Shown here piece by piece: positions 10,923 to 19,489 of a stretch of 64,000 nucleotides of DNA (positions are counted from its first letter, which is position 1; each line of letters starts with the position of its first letter). Below the pieces are notes generated by a model that made no database searches, was not told the DNA's origin, and was given only the letters and a program-made list of their open reading frames with translations. The stretch is from contig NZ_JBDJAW010000018.1 in the NCBI RefSeq assembly GCF_039649665.1, positions 89,926 to 153,925 on the forward strand. Direction: 5' to 3'. The DNA is from Microbispora sp. ZYX-F-249 (GTDB taxonomy: Bacteria; Actinomycetota; Actinomycetes; Streptosporangiales; Streptosporangiaceae). The position numbers were made by a program, and so were the translations under genes.

Positions 10923-12844
10923 TGAACAACAGGCGTGGCACCCCGTCCGGTGAGGGACGCGGTCGGAGCCGGAGCACCGGTCAGCAGGGCGCGAGCTCGC
11001 GTGGATCCCGCGGCGGATCCGGCGGCTTCCGTCCCCAGGGCGACCGGCGCGGCGGCTCCCGCGTCCCTGGTTCCCGGTCCGGGTACGGTTTCGACTCCAG
11101 GTCCGACAGATCAGACAGGCCCGAACGGTCCGACAGGCCGGACTCCCGGCGGTTCCGCGACGAGGACGCCCCGCGTGGCGGCCGGTACGGCGACCGCCGC
11201 GCCGGCGACGCACGCGACGACCGCCCCCGCGGCCGTACGGGTGACTCCGGTCGCCAGGGCGACGGCGGCCGGCGCGACGCGCGTCCCGGCGGCGAGCGGT
11301 ACCGCGACGACGCCCGCGGCCCCTTCAGGGCCGAGCGGGGCGGTTCCCGCGGCCGTTACGGCAGGCCCGAGGGCGGCCGTTCCGGCGACCGTGGTTCGGA
11401 GCGCGGCTTCGACCGCGAGGGCGGCCGTGGCTTCGAGCGCGGCTTCGACCGCGAGGGCGGCCGTGGTTCCGAGCGCGGTTTCGACCGTGATCGCGGCGCC
11501 GGCCGGGAGCGCGGCACGCGCGACGGTTACTCCGCCGAGCGGTCCTCGTTCCGCACGGAGGGGGCCGGTTCCCGTGGCCGTTACGGCAGGCCCGAGGCCG
11601 GCCGGGATCGGCCGCGCGACCGCGACGGCGGCTACGAGACGTCCCGCGAGGGGCGCGCGGCCGGGCGGCCGGCCTTCCGCGACGAGGAGCGCGGCGGCGG
11701 CAGGACCGGTGATCACGACAGGTACGGCAGCCGGAGCTTCGGCGGCGACCGCGCGCCCCGGCGTGACGACCGCGACGGCCGGAGCCGCCGTGACGACCGC
11801 GAGGCGGGCGGCGACCGTGAGGCGCGCGGCGCGCGGCCCGGGCGCGGCGACTACCGCGCGGGGCGCGACGGCGGCAGGGGCCGGGCGAGCCGTGACGAGG
11901 TGCAGACGATCGGCCGCCTGGGCGGCGGCACGCGTGGCCGTTCCGGCGGCCCGGGAGCGGGCGCGGGCTCACGGAGCCCTGCCCGGCCCGCCGGCGGTCC
12001 CAGGCGCACCGGCGGGGGCGGCCCGGCGGGCAACCCGTTCAAGACGTCCCGGCAGCCGCTGCGCGACCCGGACTTCTACGACGAGAACTACACCGACGAG
12101 CGCGACACGACCGAGGTGCCGGGCGGCGAGCGGCTGCAGAAGGTGCTCGCCCAGGCCGGGGTGGCCAGCCGCCGGGCCTGCGAGGAGATGATCGGCGACG
12201 GCCGGGTGAGCGTGGACGGCCAGACGGTGCGCCGCTTCGGCGCCCGCGTCGACCCCGCCAAGCAGGTCATCCGGGTCGACGGCAAGCGCATCCCGACCTC
12301 CTCCGAGACCGTCTACTACGCGCTCAACAAGCCGATCGGCGTGGTGAGCACGATGGACGACCCCGAGGGCCGGCCGTGCCTGAACGACTACGTCCAGGAT
12401 CTCGCGCCCCGGCTGTTCCACGTGGGGCGGCTCGACACCGAGACCGAGGGCCTGCTGCTGCTGACCAACGACGGGGAGCTCGCCCACCGGCTGACCCACC
12501 CGAGCTACGGCGTGCAGAAGAAGTACTGGGCCAAGGTGCCCGGTCCCGTCGCGCGCGACCTGCACAAGGTGCTGCGCAAGGGCGTGGAGCTGGAGGACGG
12601 GCTCGCAAAGGTGGACGAGTTCCGGGTGGTGCAGGAGCACGGTCAGCAGGCGCTGGTCGAGGTCGTCCTGCACGAGGGCCGCAAGCACATCGTCCGGCGG
12701 CTCCTGGAGACGGTCGGGCACCGGGTGATCGACCTGGCCCGCATCGAGTTCGGCCCGGTCAAGCTCGGCCGGCTCAAGCCGGGAACCGTGCGCGCGCTCA
12801 CCGTGCAGGAGATCGGCGAGCTGTACGCGGCGGTCGGACTGTAG
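10922..12844 (+). CDS. rluB: 23S rRNA pseudouridine synthase RluB-like with long Arg/Gly-rich N-terminal tail
   Basis: RsuA/RluB/E/F family pseudouridine synthase modifying rRNA. The enzyme part occupies only the last 240 residues: an S4 RNA-binding domain (ERLQKVLAQAGVASRRACEE, about residues 400-450) and the catalytic domain with Asp in VGRLDTETEGLLLLTNDGE near residue 505. Residues 1 to about 375 are low-complexity and disordered in appearance, dominated by Arg, Gly, Asp and Ser with RGG, RDR and RGFDREGG motifs and internal tandem repeats. Family members commonly have 240-300 residues, so the tail is exceptional in length, though shorter basic tails are known in actinobacteria. It overlaps the scpB stop by one base. 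Confidence 0.93.
   Translation: MNNRRGTPSGEGRGRSRSTGQQGASSRGSRGGSGGFRPQGDRRGGSRVPGSRSGYGFDSRSDRSDRPERSDRPDSRRFRDEDAPRGGRYGDRRAGDARDDRPRGRTGDSGRQGDGGRRDARPGGERYRDDARGPFRAERGGSRGRYGRPEGGRSGDRGSERGFDREGGRGFERGFDREGGRGSERGFDRDRGAGRERGTRDGYSAERSSFRTEGAGSRGRYGRPEAGRDRPRDRDGGYETSREGRAAGRPAFRDEERGGGRTGDHDRYGSRSFGGDRAPRRDDRDGRSRRDDREAGGDREARGARPGRGDYRAGRDGGRGRASRDEVQTIGRLGGGTRGRSGGPGAGAGSRSPARPAGGPRRTGGGGPAGNPFKTSRQPLRDPDFYDENYTDERDTTEVPGGERLQKVLAQAGVASRRACEEMIGDGRVSVDGQTVRRFGARVDPAKQVIRVDGKRIPTSSETVYYALNKPIGVVSTMDDPEGRPCLNDYVQDLAPRLFHVGRLDTETEGLLLLTNDGELAHRLTHPSYGVQKKYWAKVPGPVARDLHKVLRKGVELEDGLAKVDEFRVVQEHGQQALVEVVLHEGRKHIVRRLLETVGHRVIDLARIEFGPVKLGRLKPGTVRALTVQEIGELYAAVGL
11399..11490 (+). repeat. 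36-base tandem repeat inside rluB tail
   Basis: Two nearly identical 36-base units (11399-11434 and 11435-11470) and a third diverged partial unit (from 11471) encode ERGFDREGGRGF or ERGFDREGGRGS. A separate pair of near-identical segments at about 11342 and 11567 encodes GSRGRYGRPE. Repeats stay in frame with the coding sequence, consistent with tail length changing by in-frame slippage or recombination. Confidence 0.85.
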
Positions 12845-12905
12845 CCTTTTCGCCGCGACGGGCGGAAGTCGCAAGTCGGGCAGAATTGGCTGAAGGTACG
12901 AAGAT

Positions 12906-12940
12906 GGGCCGGACTCATCCCCCCGGGGTGAGACCGGCCC
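12906..12940 (+). terminator. Strong hairpin between rluB and aroH
   Basis: Arms 12906-12921 and 12925-12940 pair over 16 positions with one A-A mismatch and one T-G wobble around a three-base loop. There is no T-run. It lies 61 bases after the rluB stop and 22 bases before the aroH ATG, so it may end the parA-scpAB-rluB transcript or attenuate read-through into aroH. No leader peptide rich in aromatic codons is visible. Confidence 0.55.
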
Positions 12941-12962
12941 GTCCCAGCGAGAGGGGAACGAC

Positions 12963-13322
12963 ATGGTGCGGGCGATTCGCGGAGCCATCCAGGTCGACGG
13001 CAACGATCGCGACGCGATCCTCGCCGGGACGACCGAACTGGTGACCGAGGTGATGGGGCGCAACAACCTCACGACCGACGACGTCATCAGTGTGATCTTC
13101 ACGTGCACGCCCGACCTCACCGCCGAGTTCCCCGCGCTGGCCGCGCGCAAGCTCGGGTTCCACGACGTGCCCCTGCTGTGCGCGACCGAGATCGACGTGC
13201 CGGGCGCGCTCCCGCGCGTGGTGCGGCTGATGGCCCACGTGCAGACCGACCGCCCCCGGCAGGAGGTCCAGCACGTGTACCTGCGCGGCGCCGTCGCGCT
13301 GCGCGTGGACATCGCCCAGTAG
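12963..13322 (+). CDS. aroH: Chorismate mutase, AroH (monofunctional) type
   Basis: Converts chorismate to prephenate, the branch point to Phe and Tyr. The 119-residue protein is the size of Bacillus AroH and keeps its active-site set: the N-terminal Arg in VRAIRGA, Cys and Glu in LLCATEIDV, Arg in LPRVVRLMAHV and Tyr in HVYLRGAVALR. ATG at 12963 follows GAGAGGGGA. The prephenate dehydrogenase gene starts 111 bases downstream, so the two consecutive Tyr-pathway steps are adjacent. Confidence 0.96.
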   Translation: MVRAIRGAIQVDGNDRDAILAGTTELVTEVMGRNNLTTDDVISVIFTCTPDLTAEFPALAARKLGFHDVPLLCATEIDVPGALPRVVRLMAHVQTDRPRQEVQHVYLRGAVALRVDIAQ

Positions 13323-13432
13323 GCGGCCCCGGCCGGACCGGGCCGGCGGGCCCGCGCGCTTATCACCATCCACCCACGACACATCCGTCGCAGGACAGCG
13401 TGTCCGAGGACGGCGACGGCAGGAAGAGCACG

Positions 13433-14527
13433 ATGACTCCCATCGAGGACGCCGGGATCGGCAGTGTGGTCGTTGTCGGGACGGGCCTCATCGGCACGTC
13501 GATCGCACTGGCGCTGCGGCAGCGGGACGTACGGGTCTTCCTGGCCGACCGGGACGCGGGAGCCGTACGGCTGGCGCGCGAGCTGGGCGCGGGGGAGGAC
13601 TGGACCGGTGAGCGGCGCGTGGACCTCGCGGTCGTCGCGGTGCCGCCCCAGTTCGTCGCGCAGCAACTGCTCGATCTGCAAAAGCGCGACAGCGCCCGCT
13701 TCTACACCGACGTGGCGAGCGTGAAGGCGGTGCCGCTGGCCCAGGCCGCCCAGCTGGGCTGTGACCTGTCGTCGTACGTCGCGGGGCATCCGCTCGCGGG
13801 CCGCGAGCGGTCCGGCCCGGCGGCGGCTCGCGCGGACCTGTTCCTCGGCCGTCCGTGGGCGTACTGCCCGACGGACGAGGCGTCCCCGCGGGCGGTGGCC
13901 GCGGTGGAGGGGCTGATCTCGTTGTGCGGCGGCAACGCCGTGCGGGTGGACGCGGCCGAGCACGACCGCGCCGTCGCGGTCGTCTCGCACGCCCCGCACG
14001 TGACGGCCGCCGCGGTGGCGGCCCGGCTGGCCGAGGCGTCGGAGACGGCGCTCGGTCTGTCGGGACAGGGCGTGCGCGACGTGACCCGCATCGCCGCCGG
14101 CGACCCGTCGCTGTGGACCGGCATCCTCGAGGGCAACGCGCTGCCCGTCGCCGAGGTGCTGGAGGCGCTCGTGGCCGACCTGAGCGCCGCCGCCCGGTCG
14201 CTGCGCGCGCTGGCGGGCGACGGCGCGGCCATGGAGCAGGTCACCGACCTCCTGTCGCGCGGCGTGCGGGGGACCGGCAGGATCCCCGGCAAGCACGGCG
14301 GCCCGGCGCGGACGTACGCGGTGGTCCAGGTGCTCATCGGCGACCGCCCCGGCGAGCTGGCCCGGCTGGTGCAGGCCGCCGGCGAGACGGGCGTCAACAT
14401 CGAGGACATCCGCCTGGAGCACGCGACCGGGCTGGAGCTCGGCGCGGCCGAGCTGTACGTCCAGCCCGAGGCGGCGGAGACCCTCACCGAAGGCCTGCGC
14501 GAGCGCGGCTGGCAGGTGCCGGGCTGA
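13433..14527 (+). CDS. tyrA: Prephenate dehydrogenase with C-terminal ACT domain
   Basis: Oxidative decarboxylation of prephenate to 4-hydroxyphenylpyruvate in Tyr synthesis. The Rossmann motif VVVVGTGLIGTSIALAL opens the protein; VASVKAVPL, the catalytic His region YVAGHPLAGRERSG and AEHDRAVAVVSHAPHV are family signatures. Residues from about 295 (TYAVVQVLIGDRPGELARL) form an ACT domain, suggesting allosteric control by an amino acid, probably Tyr. The frame is open 330 bases upstream through aroH, but ATG at 13433 matches the family N-terminus and follows AGGAAG. Its 3' end overlaps the convergent MFS gene by 44 bases. Confidence 0.95.
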   Translation: MTPIEDAGIGSVVVVGTGLIGTSIALALRQRDVRVFLADRDAGAVRLARELGAGEDWTGERRVDLAVVAVPPQFVAQQLLDLQKRDSARFYTDVASVKAVPLAQAAQLGCDLSSYVAGHPLAGRERSGPAAARADLFLGRPWAYCPTDEASPRAVAAVEGLISLCGGNAVRVDAAEHDRAVAVVSHAPHVTAAAVAARLAEASETALGLSGQGVRDVTRIAAGDPSLWTGILEGNALPVAEVLEALVADLSAAARSLRALAGDGAAMEQVTDLLSRGVRGTGRIPGKHGGPARTYAVVQVLIGDRPGELARLVQAAGETGVNIEDIRLEHATGLELGAAELYVQPEAAETLTEGLRERGWQVPG

Positions 14528-15878
14528 CCCGGTCTCCCGACGCGGCCGGTGACGTCCGGCCGGCCACCGGCGCCGGGGCGTAATCGGGGGCGGTGTAACG
14601 GCGCAGGCGGGGGGTCGTCCAGGCGATCGCCGCCACGGTGGCCACGGTGAGCAGACCGCCCGCGCAGATCACGACGCGCGGGCCGTACGCCGCTCCGGCG
14701 GCGCCGTGCAGCAGATTCCCGATCTGCGGCCCTCCCACCAGCACCAGGGTGAGCGCGCCCTGGACCCGTCCGCGCACGGCGTCGCCGGTGTGCGTCTGCA
14801 CGATCGTGGTGCGGAAGGTGCTGAGCACGAAGTTGACCGCGCCGCCGAGCGCGAGCGCCGCCAGCGCGATCCACAGCTCGGCGGCCAGGCCGGCGAGCAC
14901 GACGGCGAGACCCCACGCGACGGCGGCGCCCGCCACGAGGGCGCCGTGACGCCGGGCGCGGGTGAACGTGCCCGACAGCAGCCCGGCCGCGAAGACCCCG
15001 GCCGGGTAGGCCGCGTACAGCAGCCCCGTCTCCGGGCCGCCCCCGGCCGTGCCGCCGAATACGTGCCGGGCCAGCTCGGGATACAGCGCCGAGGGCATGC
15101 CGAAGACCATGGCCGCGAGGTCCACGGCCAGCACCGCCACCAGCAGCCGGTCGGCCGCCAGGTGGCGGAACCCGGCCGCCGCCCGGTGGGCCACCGAGGA
15201 GCCTCGCCCGCCGTCCGCCGCCTTCTCAGGGGGAAGCGGCGGCAGCATGGCGACGGCCCACACCACGGCGAGCAGCGCGACCGCGTCGAACAGGTACAGC
15301 ATGCCGGGCCCGACGACCGGGACCAGCACCCCGGCGAGCATCGGCCCAAGGACGGACCCGCCGTAGCGGACCAGCGAGCTGAGGCTGTTGGCCGCCGGCA
15401 GCAGCTCGGCCGGGACGAGACGGGGCACGACGGCCCCCGTCGTCGTCATGACCGTTCCGTAGGCCAGCCCCTGGAAGGCGACCGCCACCAGCAGGACGGG
15501 AACGGAGCGGCCGCCCAGCAGCGCCTGGACCCACAGCGCCGCGTACGTCAGCGCCAGGCAGAGGTCGGCGGCCAGCAGCATCGTCCGCCGGTCCATCACG
15601 TCGGCGAGTGCGCCGCCGCACAGCGCCGCCGCGACCAGCGCGGCGAAGGACACCCCCGCGGCGGCTCCCACGGCCGCCGAGGAGCCGGAGACCGTGAACA
15701 GCTGCGTCGGCACCGCGACCACGCTGAAGGACCCGCCCACGGCGCAGACCACCGAGGCGGTCCACATCCGCCGGAACGCCGGGATGGCCAGCGGCCGGCG
15801 GTCGACGCCGAAAGCCCGGGAACGGAGCGGCCGCACCGTCGTGGCGCTCATCGCGGGGTCCCGCCGGCCGCCGTTCAT
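14484..15878 (-). CDS. MFS transporter, 12-helix, exporter-like
   Basis: A 464-residue major facilitator protein resembling the MFS_3/enterobactin-exporter-like group. About twelve hydrophobic segments are visible and the motif between helices 2 and 3 is GALADVMDRRTML. Later segments include FRTTIVQTHTGDAVRGRVQGAL, whose DAVRGRV part is typical of this group. Its ATG overlaps the stop of the MerR-PP2C gene by four bases (15875-15878), so the regulator and transporter form a translationally coupled operon. The substrate is unknown; a toxic or signalling small molecule sensed by the MerR protein is an inference. The C-terminal tail is unusually long and overlaps tyrA. Confidence 0.88.
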   Translation of the reverse strand: MNGGRRDPAMSATTVRPLRSRAFGVDRRPLAIPAFRRMWTASVVCAVGGSFSVVAVPTQLFTVSGSSAAVGAAAGVSFAALVAAALCGGALADVMDRRTMLLAADLCLALTYAALWVQALLGGRSVPVLLVAVAFQGLAYGTVMTTTGAVVPRLVPAELLPAANSLSSLVRYGGSVLGPMLAGVLVPVVGPGMLYLFDAVALLAVVWAVAMLPPLPPEKAADGGRGSSVAHRAAAGFRHLAADRLLVAVLAVDLAAMVFGMPSALYPELARHVFGGTAGGGPETGLLYAAYPAGVFAAGLLSGTFTRARRHGALVAGAAVAWGLAVVLAGLAAELWIALAALALGGAVNFVLSTFRTTIVQTHTGDAVRGRVQGALTLVLVGGPQIGNLLHGAAGAAYGPRVVICAGGLLTVATVAAIAWTTPRLRRYTAPDYAPAPVAGRTSPAASGDRVSPAPASRARAGLR

Positions 15879-16963
15879 CTCTCCTCCTCAGCCACCACGT
15901 CGGCCACCACGCAGGCGAGGTTGTCGGGGGCTCCCGCGGCGTACGCGAGGTCGATCAGCTCGTCGGCCGCCTGCCGCGGGCCGCCGGCACCGGTGAGCGT
16001 CTCGCGCAGCACCCCGGCCGGCACGACTCCCGGCAGCCCGTCCGAACAGAGCAGATACCGGTCGCCGAGGGAGACGTCGTGCGCCGACAGGTCCGGCGGG
16101 GCGGCTCCCGTCCCGGTCAGCGCGCGTACCAGCAGCGAGCGCCGCGGGTGGGAGACGGCCTCTTCCGGGGTGAGCCGGCCCTGGTCGATCAGCGACTGCA
16201 CGTAGGTGTGATCGTGGGTCAGCTGGAACAGGCCACCGTCGCGGAGCAGGTACGCCCGGCTGTCGCCGATGTGCACCAGTCCCAGGCGCGTCCCGGACCG
16301 GACGAGGGCGGTCAGCGTGGTGACCACCTGTCCCGAGGGGGTCGAGGCGGCGATGTCCCGGATCGCGCGCTCGGCGTCGCCGACGGCGTCGGCGAGCGCG
16401 CCGAGCAGGTCCCCGGGGGACGACGGGGACGGCGTCAGCAGGCGCTTGAGCGCGGCGACGGCCGCCGCGGCGGCGCGGTCGCCGCCCGGGCCGCGCATTC
16501 CGTCGGCCACCGCCAGCACCCGCTGATCGGCGTACGCGACGTCCTCGTTGCTCGTCCGCACCGGTCCCGGCTCCGACCGGGCGGCGTAACGGATCCCGAG
16601 CGTGGCGGTGGTGTCCTCCACGGTGCCGCCCCTTCCCGACAGATGATCGACGAGGAAGGCGGCGAGCCGGCCGCGGGCCGCCGTCTCGGCGGTCACCTGC
16701 CGCCAATAGGCCGCCACCGCCTCGGCCGCGTCCGGCGCGGGCAGGTCGCACACCTGCCGGATGCGCGCCAGGGGCATGCCGAGCCGCCGTAGCCAGGCGA
16801 TCAGACGGGCCTGCTCCAGCTGGCCGGGGTCGTAGTAGCGGTATCCCGACTCGCCGTCCACCGCGGCCGGGCGCAACAGCCCGAGCTCGTCGTACAGCCG
16901 CAACGCCTTGGGCGACAGCCGGGCGGCCCGCGCGAACGTCCCGATGGTCAGCAGCTCCTCCAC
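15875..16963 (-). CDS. MerR-type DNA-binding domain fused to PP2C protein phosphatase
   Basis: A 362-residue fusion. Residues 1-70 are a MerR winged helix (TIGTFARAARLSPKALRLYDELGLL, then GYRYYDPGQLEQARLIAWL) followed by a short helical linker. From about residue 125 a PP2C-type Ser/Thr phosphatase domain runs to the end, with the metal-site segments RTSNEDVAYA, VLAVADGMRGPGG, VHIGDSRAYLLRDG, LLCSDGL and APDNLACVVADV. The usual MerR effector domain is absent, its place taken by the phosphatase. GTG at 16963 is chosen because AGGAGGAG precedes it; a longer frame exists. Coupled to the downstream MFS gene. Whether dephosphorylation alters DNA binding is unknown. Confidence 0.9.
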   Translation of the reverse strand: MEELLTIGTFARAARLSPKALRLYDELGLLRPAAVDGESGYRYYDPGQLEQARLIAWLRRLGMPLARIRQVCDLPAPDAAEAVAAYWRQVTAETAARGRLAAFLVDHLSGRGGTVEDTTATLGIRYAARSEPGPVRTSNEDVAYADQRVLAVADGMRGPGGDRAAAAAVAALKRLLTPSPSSPGDLLGALADAVGDAERAIRDIAASTPSGQVVTTLTALVRSGTRLGLVHIGDSRAYLLRDGGLFQLTHDHTYVQSLIDQGRLTPEEAVSHPRRSLLVRALTGTGAAPPDLSAHDVSLGDRYLLCSDGLPGVVPAGVLRETLTGAGGPRQAADELIDLAYAAGAPDNLACVVADVVAEEER

Positions 16964-17001
16964 GACTCCTCCTCGTCCCGGCCGCCATGACCGGTGCGAC
17001 G

Positions 17002-17032
17002 ATGCTGGGGCTTCACCCAGGGGCAAGGTCAA
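17002..17032 (-). promoter_or_regulatory. Candidate MerR-type promoter/operator
   Basis: On the minus strand TTGACC (17032-17027) is followed after 19 bases by CAGCAT (17007-17002). A spacer of 19 rather than 17 bases is typical of promoters activated by MerR proteins by DNA distortion. The spacer holds an imperfect dyad, CTTGCCC and GGTGAAG (5 of 7 positions matching). It lies 39 bases before the MerR-PP2C start and suggests autoregulation. Confidence 0.45.
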
Positions 17033-17154
17033 CACATGCCGGACCCGGGCGTGCGTCGATCACGCCGGAAGCCCTGCCCGGCCGCCGATGCACGCTTTCC
17101 GGCCGTATCCCGGTAGCCTCGGGGACGACGATTCGAAGGGGAGAAGGAGAGCCG

Positions 17155-17823
17155 GTGTCGGGTCTGGTCGTCGCCATGGACGGTCCCTCGGGATCGGGCA
17201 AGTCGAGTGCCTCGCGGGGCGTCGCGCGGGCGCTGGGCCTGCGCTACCTCGACACGGGCGCCATGTATCGCGCGGTCACCTGGTGGATGCTCCAGCGGGG
17301 CGTGAACCTGGAGGACGCCGCCGAGATCGCGGCGAGGTCCGCCGAACCCGTGCTGACGATGGGCACCGACCCCGACGCGCCGGGGGTCACCGTGGACGGC
17401 GCCGACGTCGGCGGGCCGATCCGCAGCGCCGAGGTGACCGGCGCGGTGTCGGCCGTGAGCGCCGTGCCCGAGGTCCGCCGCCGCCTGGTGGCCCTGCAGC
17501 GGGACATCATCGCCGAATCCCTCCCCGGCGGGGGAATCGTGGTCGAGGGCCGCGACATCGGCACCGTCGTCGCGCCGGACGCGCCCGTCAAGATCTACCT
17601 GACGGCGAGCGCCGAGGCCCGCGCCCAGCGCCGTACGGCCGAGCTGGACGGAACGACCGTGGAGGCGCAGAAGGCCGCCATGGCCCGGCGCGACACCCTC
17701 GACTCGACGCGCAAGGCCGATCCGCTGGCGAAGGCCGCGGACGCGGTGGAACTGGACACGACGCCGCTGGACCTGGACGAGGTGATCGCCGAGGTGCTCC
17801 GGCTGGTCAAGGAGCGGGTCTGA
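17155..17823 (+). CDS. cmk: Cytidylate kinase
   Basis: Phosphorylates CMP and dCMP. The P-loop MDGPSGSGKSSASR, the substrate segment LRYLDTGAMYRAVTWW and the late motif GRDIGTVVAPDAPVKIYLTA are all diagnostic. The 222-residue length is normal. GTG at 17155 follows GGAGAAGGAGA. In many actinobacteria cmk directly follows the tyrA region; here the divergent MerR-PP2C/MFS pair separates them. The GTPase gene der follows after 62 bases. Confidence 0.97.
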   Translation: MSGLVVAMDGPSGSGKSSASRGVARALGLRYLDTGAMYRAVTWWMLQRGVNLEDAAEIAARSAEPVLTMGTDPDAPGVTVDGADVGGPIRSAEVTGAVSAVSAVPEVRRRLVALQRDIIAESLPGGGIVVEGRDIGTVVAPDAPVKIYLTASAEARAQRRTAELDGTTVEAQKAAMARRDTLDSTRKADPLAKAADAVELDTTPLDLDEVIAEVLRLVKERV

Positions 17824-17885
17824 CGCCCGCACGCCCCGCCTGACCGCCCCCGGCGCCGCGCGCCGCGTTCCTTGAGGAAGCCGGG

Positions 17886-19397
17886 GTGGGCCACGCGGTG
17901 CGACATACGAACGAGCCCGGCCCCGAAGACGGTCCGGGGTGGCCGGGGAGAACGGAAGAGCAGCCGATGAGGCAGGGTATGGACGTGACGGGGGAGTACG
18001 ACGAGGACGAGGGCGGCTGGATCGAGGCCGAGCTCGCCGAGCTTTCCGCCGAGGAGGCGGAGCGGGAGCCCGACTCGGGCCCGCTGCCGGTCGTCGCCGT
18101 GGTGGGGCGCCCCAACGTCGGCAAGTCGACGATGGTCAACCGCATCATCGGCCGTCGTGAGGCGGTCGTCGAGGACGTGCCGGGCGTGACCCGCGACCGG
18201 GTGACCTACGAGGCGACCTGGCGCGGCCGGCGGTTCACGCTGGTCGACACCGGCGGCTGGGACCCGGACGCGACCGGCATGGCCCTGCGCATCGCCGAGC
18301 AGGCGCAGATCGCGGCCGAGCTGGCAGACGTGATCCTCTTCGTGGTGGACGCCAGCGTCGGGGTCACCGACTCCGACGAGGCCGTCGGCGCGGTCCTGCG
18401 CCGGTCGGGCAAGCCGGTCGTGCTGGCCGCCAACAAGGTCGACAACCAGCAGATGGAGCTGGAGGCGAGCGGGCTGTGGTCGCTCGGCCTGGGTGAGCCG
18501 CACCCCGTCTCGGCCCTGCACGGCCGCGCCAGCGGCGACCTGCTCGACGTGGTGCTCGACGCGCTGCCGGAGACGCCGCCGCAGACGTTCGGCGCGCAGC
18601 GGGGCCCGCGCAGGATCGCGCTGCTGGGCAAGCCCAACGTGGGCAAGTCGTCGCTGCTCAACAAGCTCGCCGGGGAGGAGCGGGTGCTGGTCGACCCGAT
18701 GGCCGGCACCACCCGTGACCCGGTGGACGAGCTGGTCGAGCTGGGCGGCACGACGTACCGGTTCATCGACACCGCGGGCATCCGGCGGCGCGACCGCGAG
18801 CTGAAGGGCGCCGACTTCTACGCGGCCATGCGCACGCGGGCCGCGCTGGAGCGGGCGGAGGTCGCGGTCGTGCTGATCGACGCCTCCGAGGTGCTGACCG
18901 AGCAGGACCTGCGGATCATCGGCCTGGTCATCGAGTCTGGCCGGGCGATGGTGGTCGCGTTCAACAAGTGGGACCTGGTCGACGAGGACCGGCGCTACTA
19001 CCTGGAGAAGGAGATCGACCGGCAGCTCGTCCGCACGCCCTGGGCGCTGCGGGTGAACATCTCGGCGAAGACCGGCCGCCACGTCGAGAAGCTCGCACCG
19101 GCCATCGAACGGGCCCTGGACTCGTGGGGCACGCGGGTGCCGACGGCCCGGCTCAACCAGTTCCTCACCGAGCTGGTGCAGGCCACCCCGCCGCCGGTGC
19201 GCGGAGGCCGGCAGCCCAAGATCCTGTTCGCCACGCAGGCGTCCACGGAGCCGCCGAAGTTCGTGCTGTTCACCTCGGCGTTCCTGGAGGAGACCTACCG
19301 CCGCTTCATCGAGCGCCGCATCCGCGAGGAGTTCGGCTTCGCGGGCTCTCCGATCGAGGTGACGATGAAGATCCGGGAGAAGCGCAAGAAGAAGTGA
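17886..19397 (+). CDS. der: Ribosome biogenesis GTPase Der (EngA)
   Basis: GTPase with two tandem G domains needed for 50S subunit assembly. The first G domain ([24 protein letters not shown]) lies at about residues 75-230, the second ([27 protein letters not shown]) at about 240-410, followed by the KH-like domain ending in [13 protein letters not shown]. An acidic N-terminal extension of about 70 residues precedes G1, as usual in actinobacteria. The start at GTG 17886 has GAGGAAG upstream; ATG at 17967 or 17979 are alternatives and would shorten only the extension. Confidence 0.96.
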   Translation: MGHAVRHTNEPGPEDGPGWPGRTEEQPMRQGMDVTGEYDEDEGGWIEAELAELSAEEAEREPDSGPLPVVAVVGRPNVGKSTMVNRIIGRREAVVEDVPGVTRDRVTYEATWRGRRFTLVDTGGWDPDATGMALRIAEQAQIAAELADVILFVVDASVGVTDSDEAVGAVLRRSGKPVVLAANKVDNQQMELEASGLWSLGLGEPHPVSALHGRASGDLLDVVLDALPETPPQTFGAQRGPRRIALLGKPNVGKSSLLNKLAGEERVLVDPMAGTTRDPVDELVELGGTTYRFIDTAGIRRRDRELKGADFYAAMRTRAALERAEVAVVLIDASEVLTEQDLRIIGLVIESGRAMVVAFNKWDLVDEDRRYYLEKEIDRQLVRTPWALRVNISAKTGRHVEKLAPAIERALDSWGTRVPTARLNQFLTELVQATPPPVRGGRQPKILFATQASTEPPKFVLFTSAFLEETYRRFIERRIREEFGFAGSPIEVTMKIREKRKKK

Positions 19398-19489
19398 CCC
19401 CGGCCGGGCGCGGGGCGGCCGGACGTGCGGAGCGGACGGGTGGCGGCCAGGGTATGGCGTGACCTTGGTGAGTGATCGATGATGCCGGT

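Noticed and set aside
11342..11600. Repeats in rluB considered as a CRISPR array
   Set aside because: Units are contiguous or far apart, in frame and without unique spacers; they encode a repetitive protein tail.
13329..13346. CCGGCC/GGCCGG hairpin after aroH as terminator
   Set aside because: Only six pairs in uniformly GC-rich sequence; such matches occur by chance and tyrA appears to follow in the same transcript.
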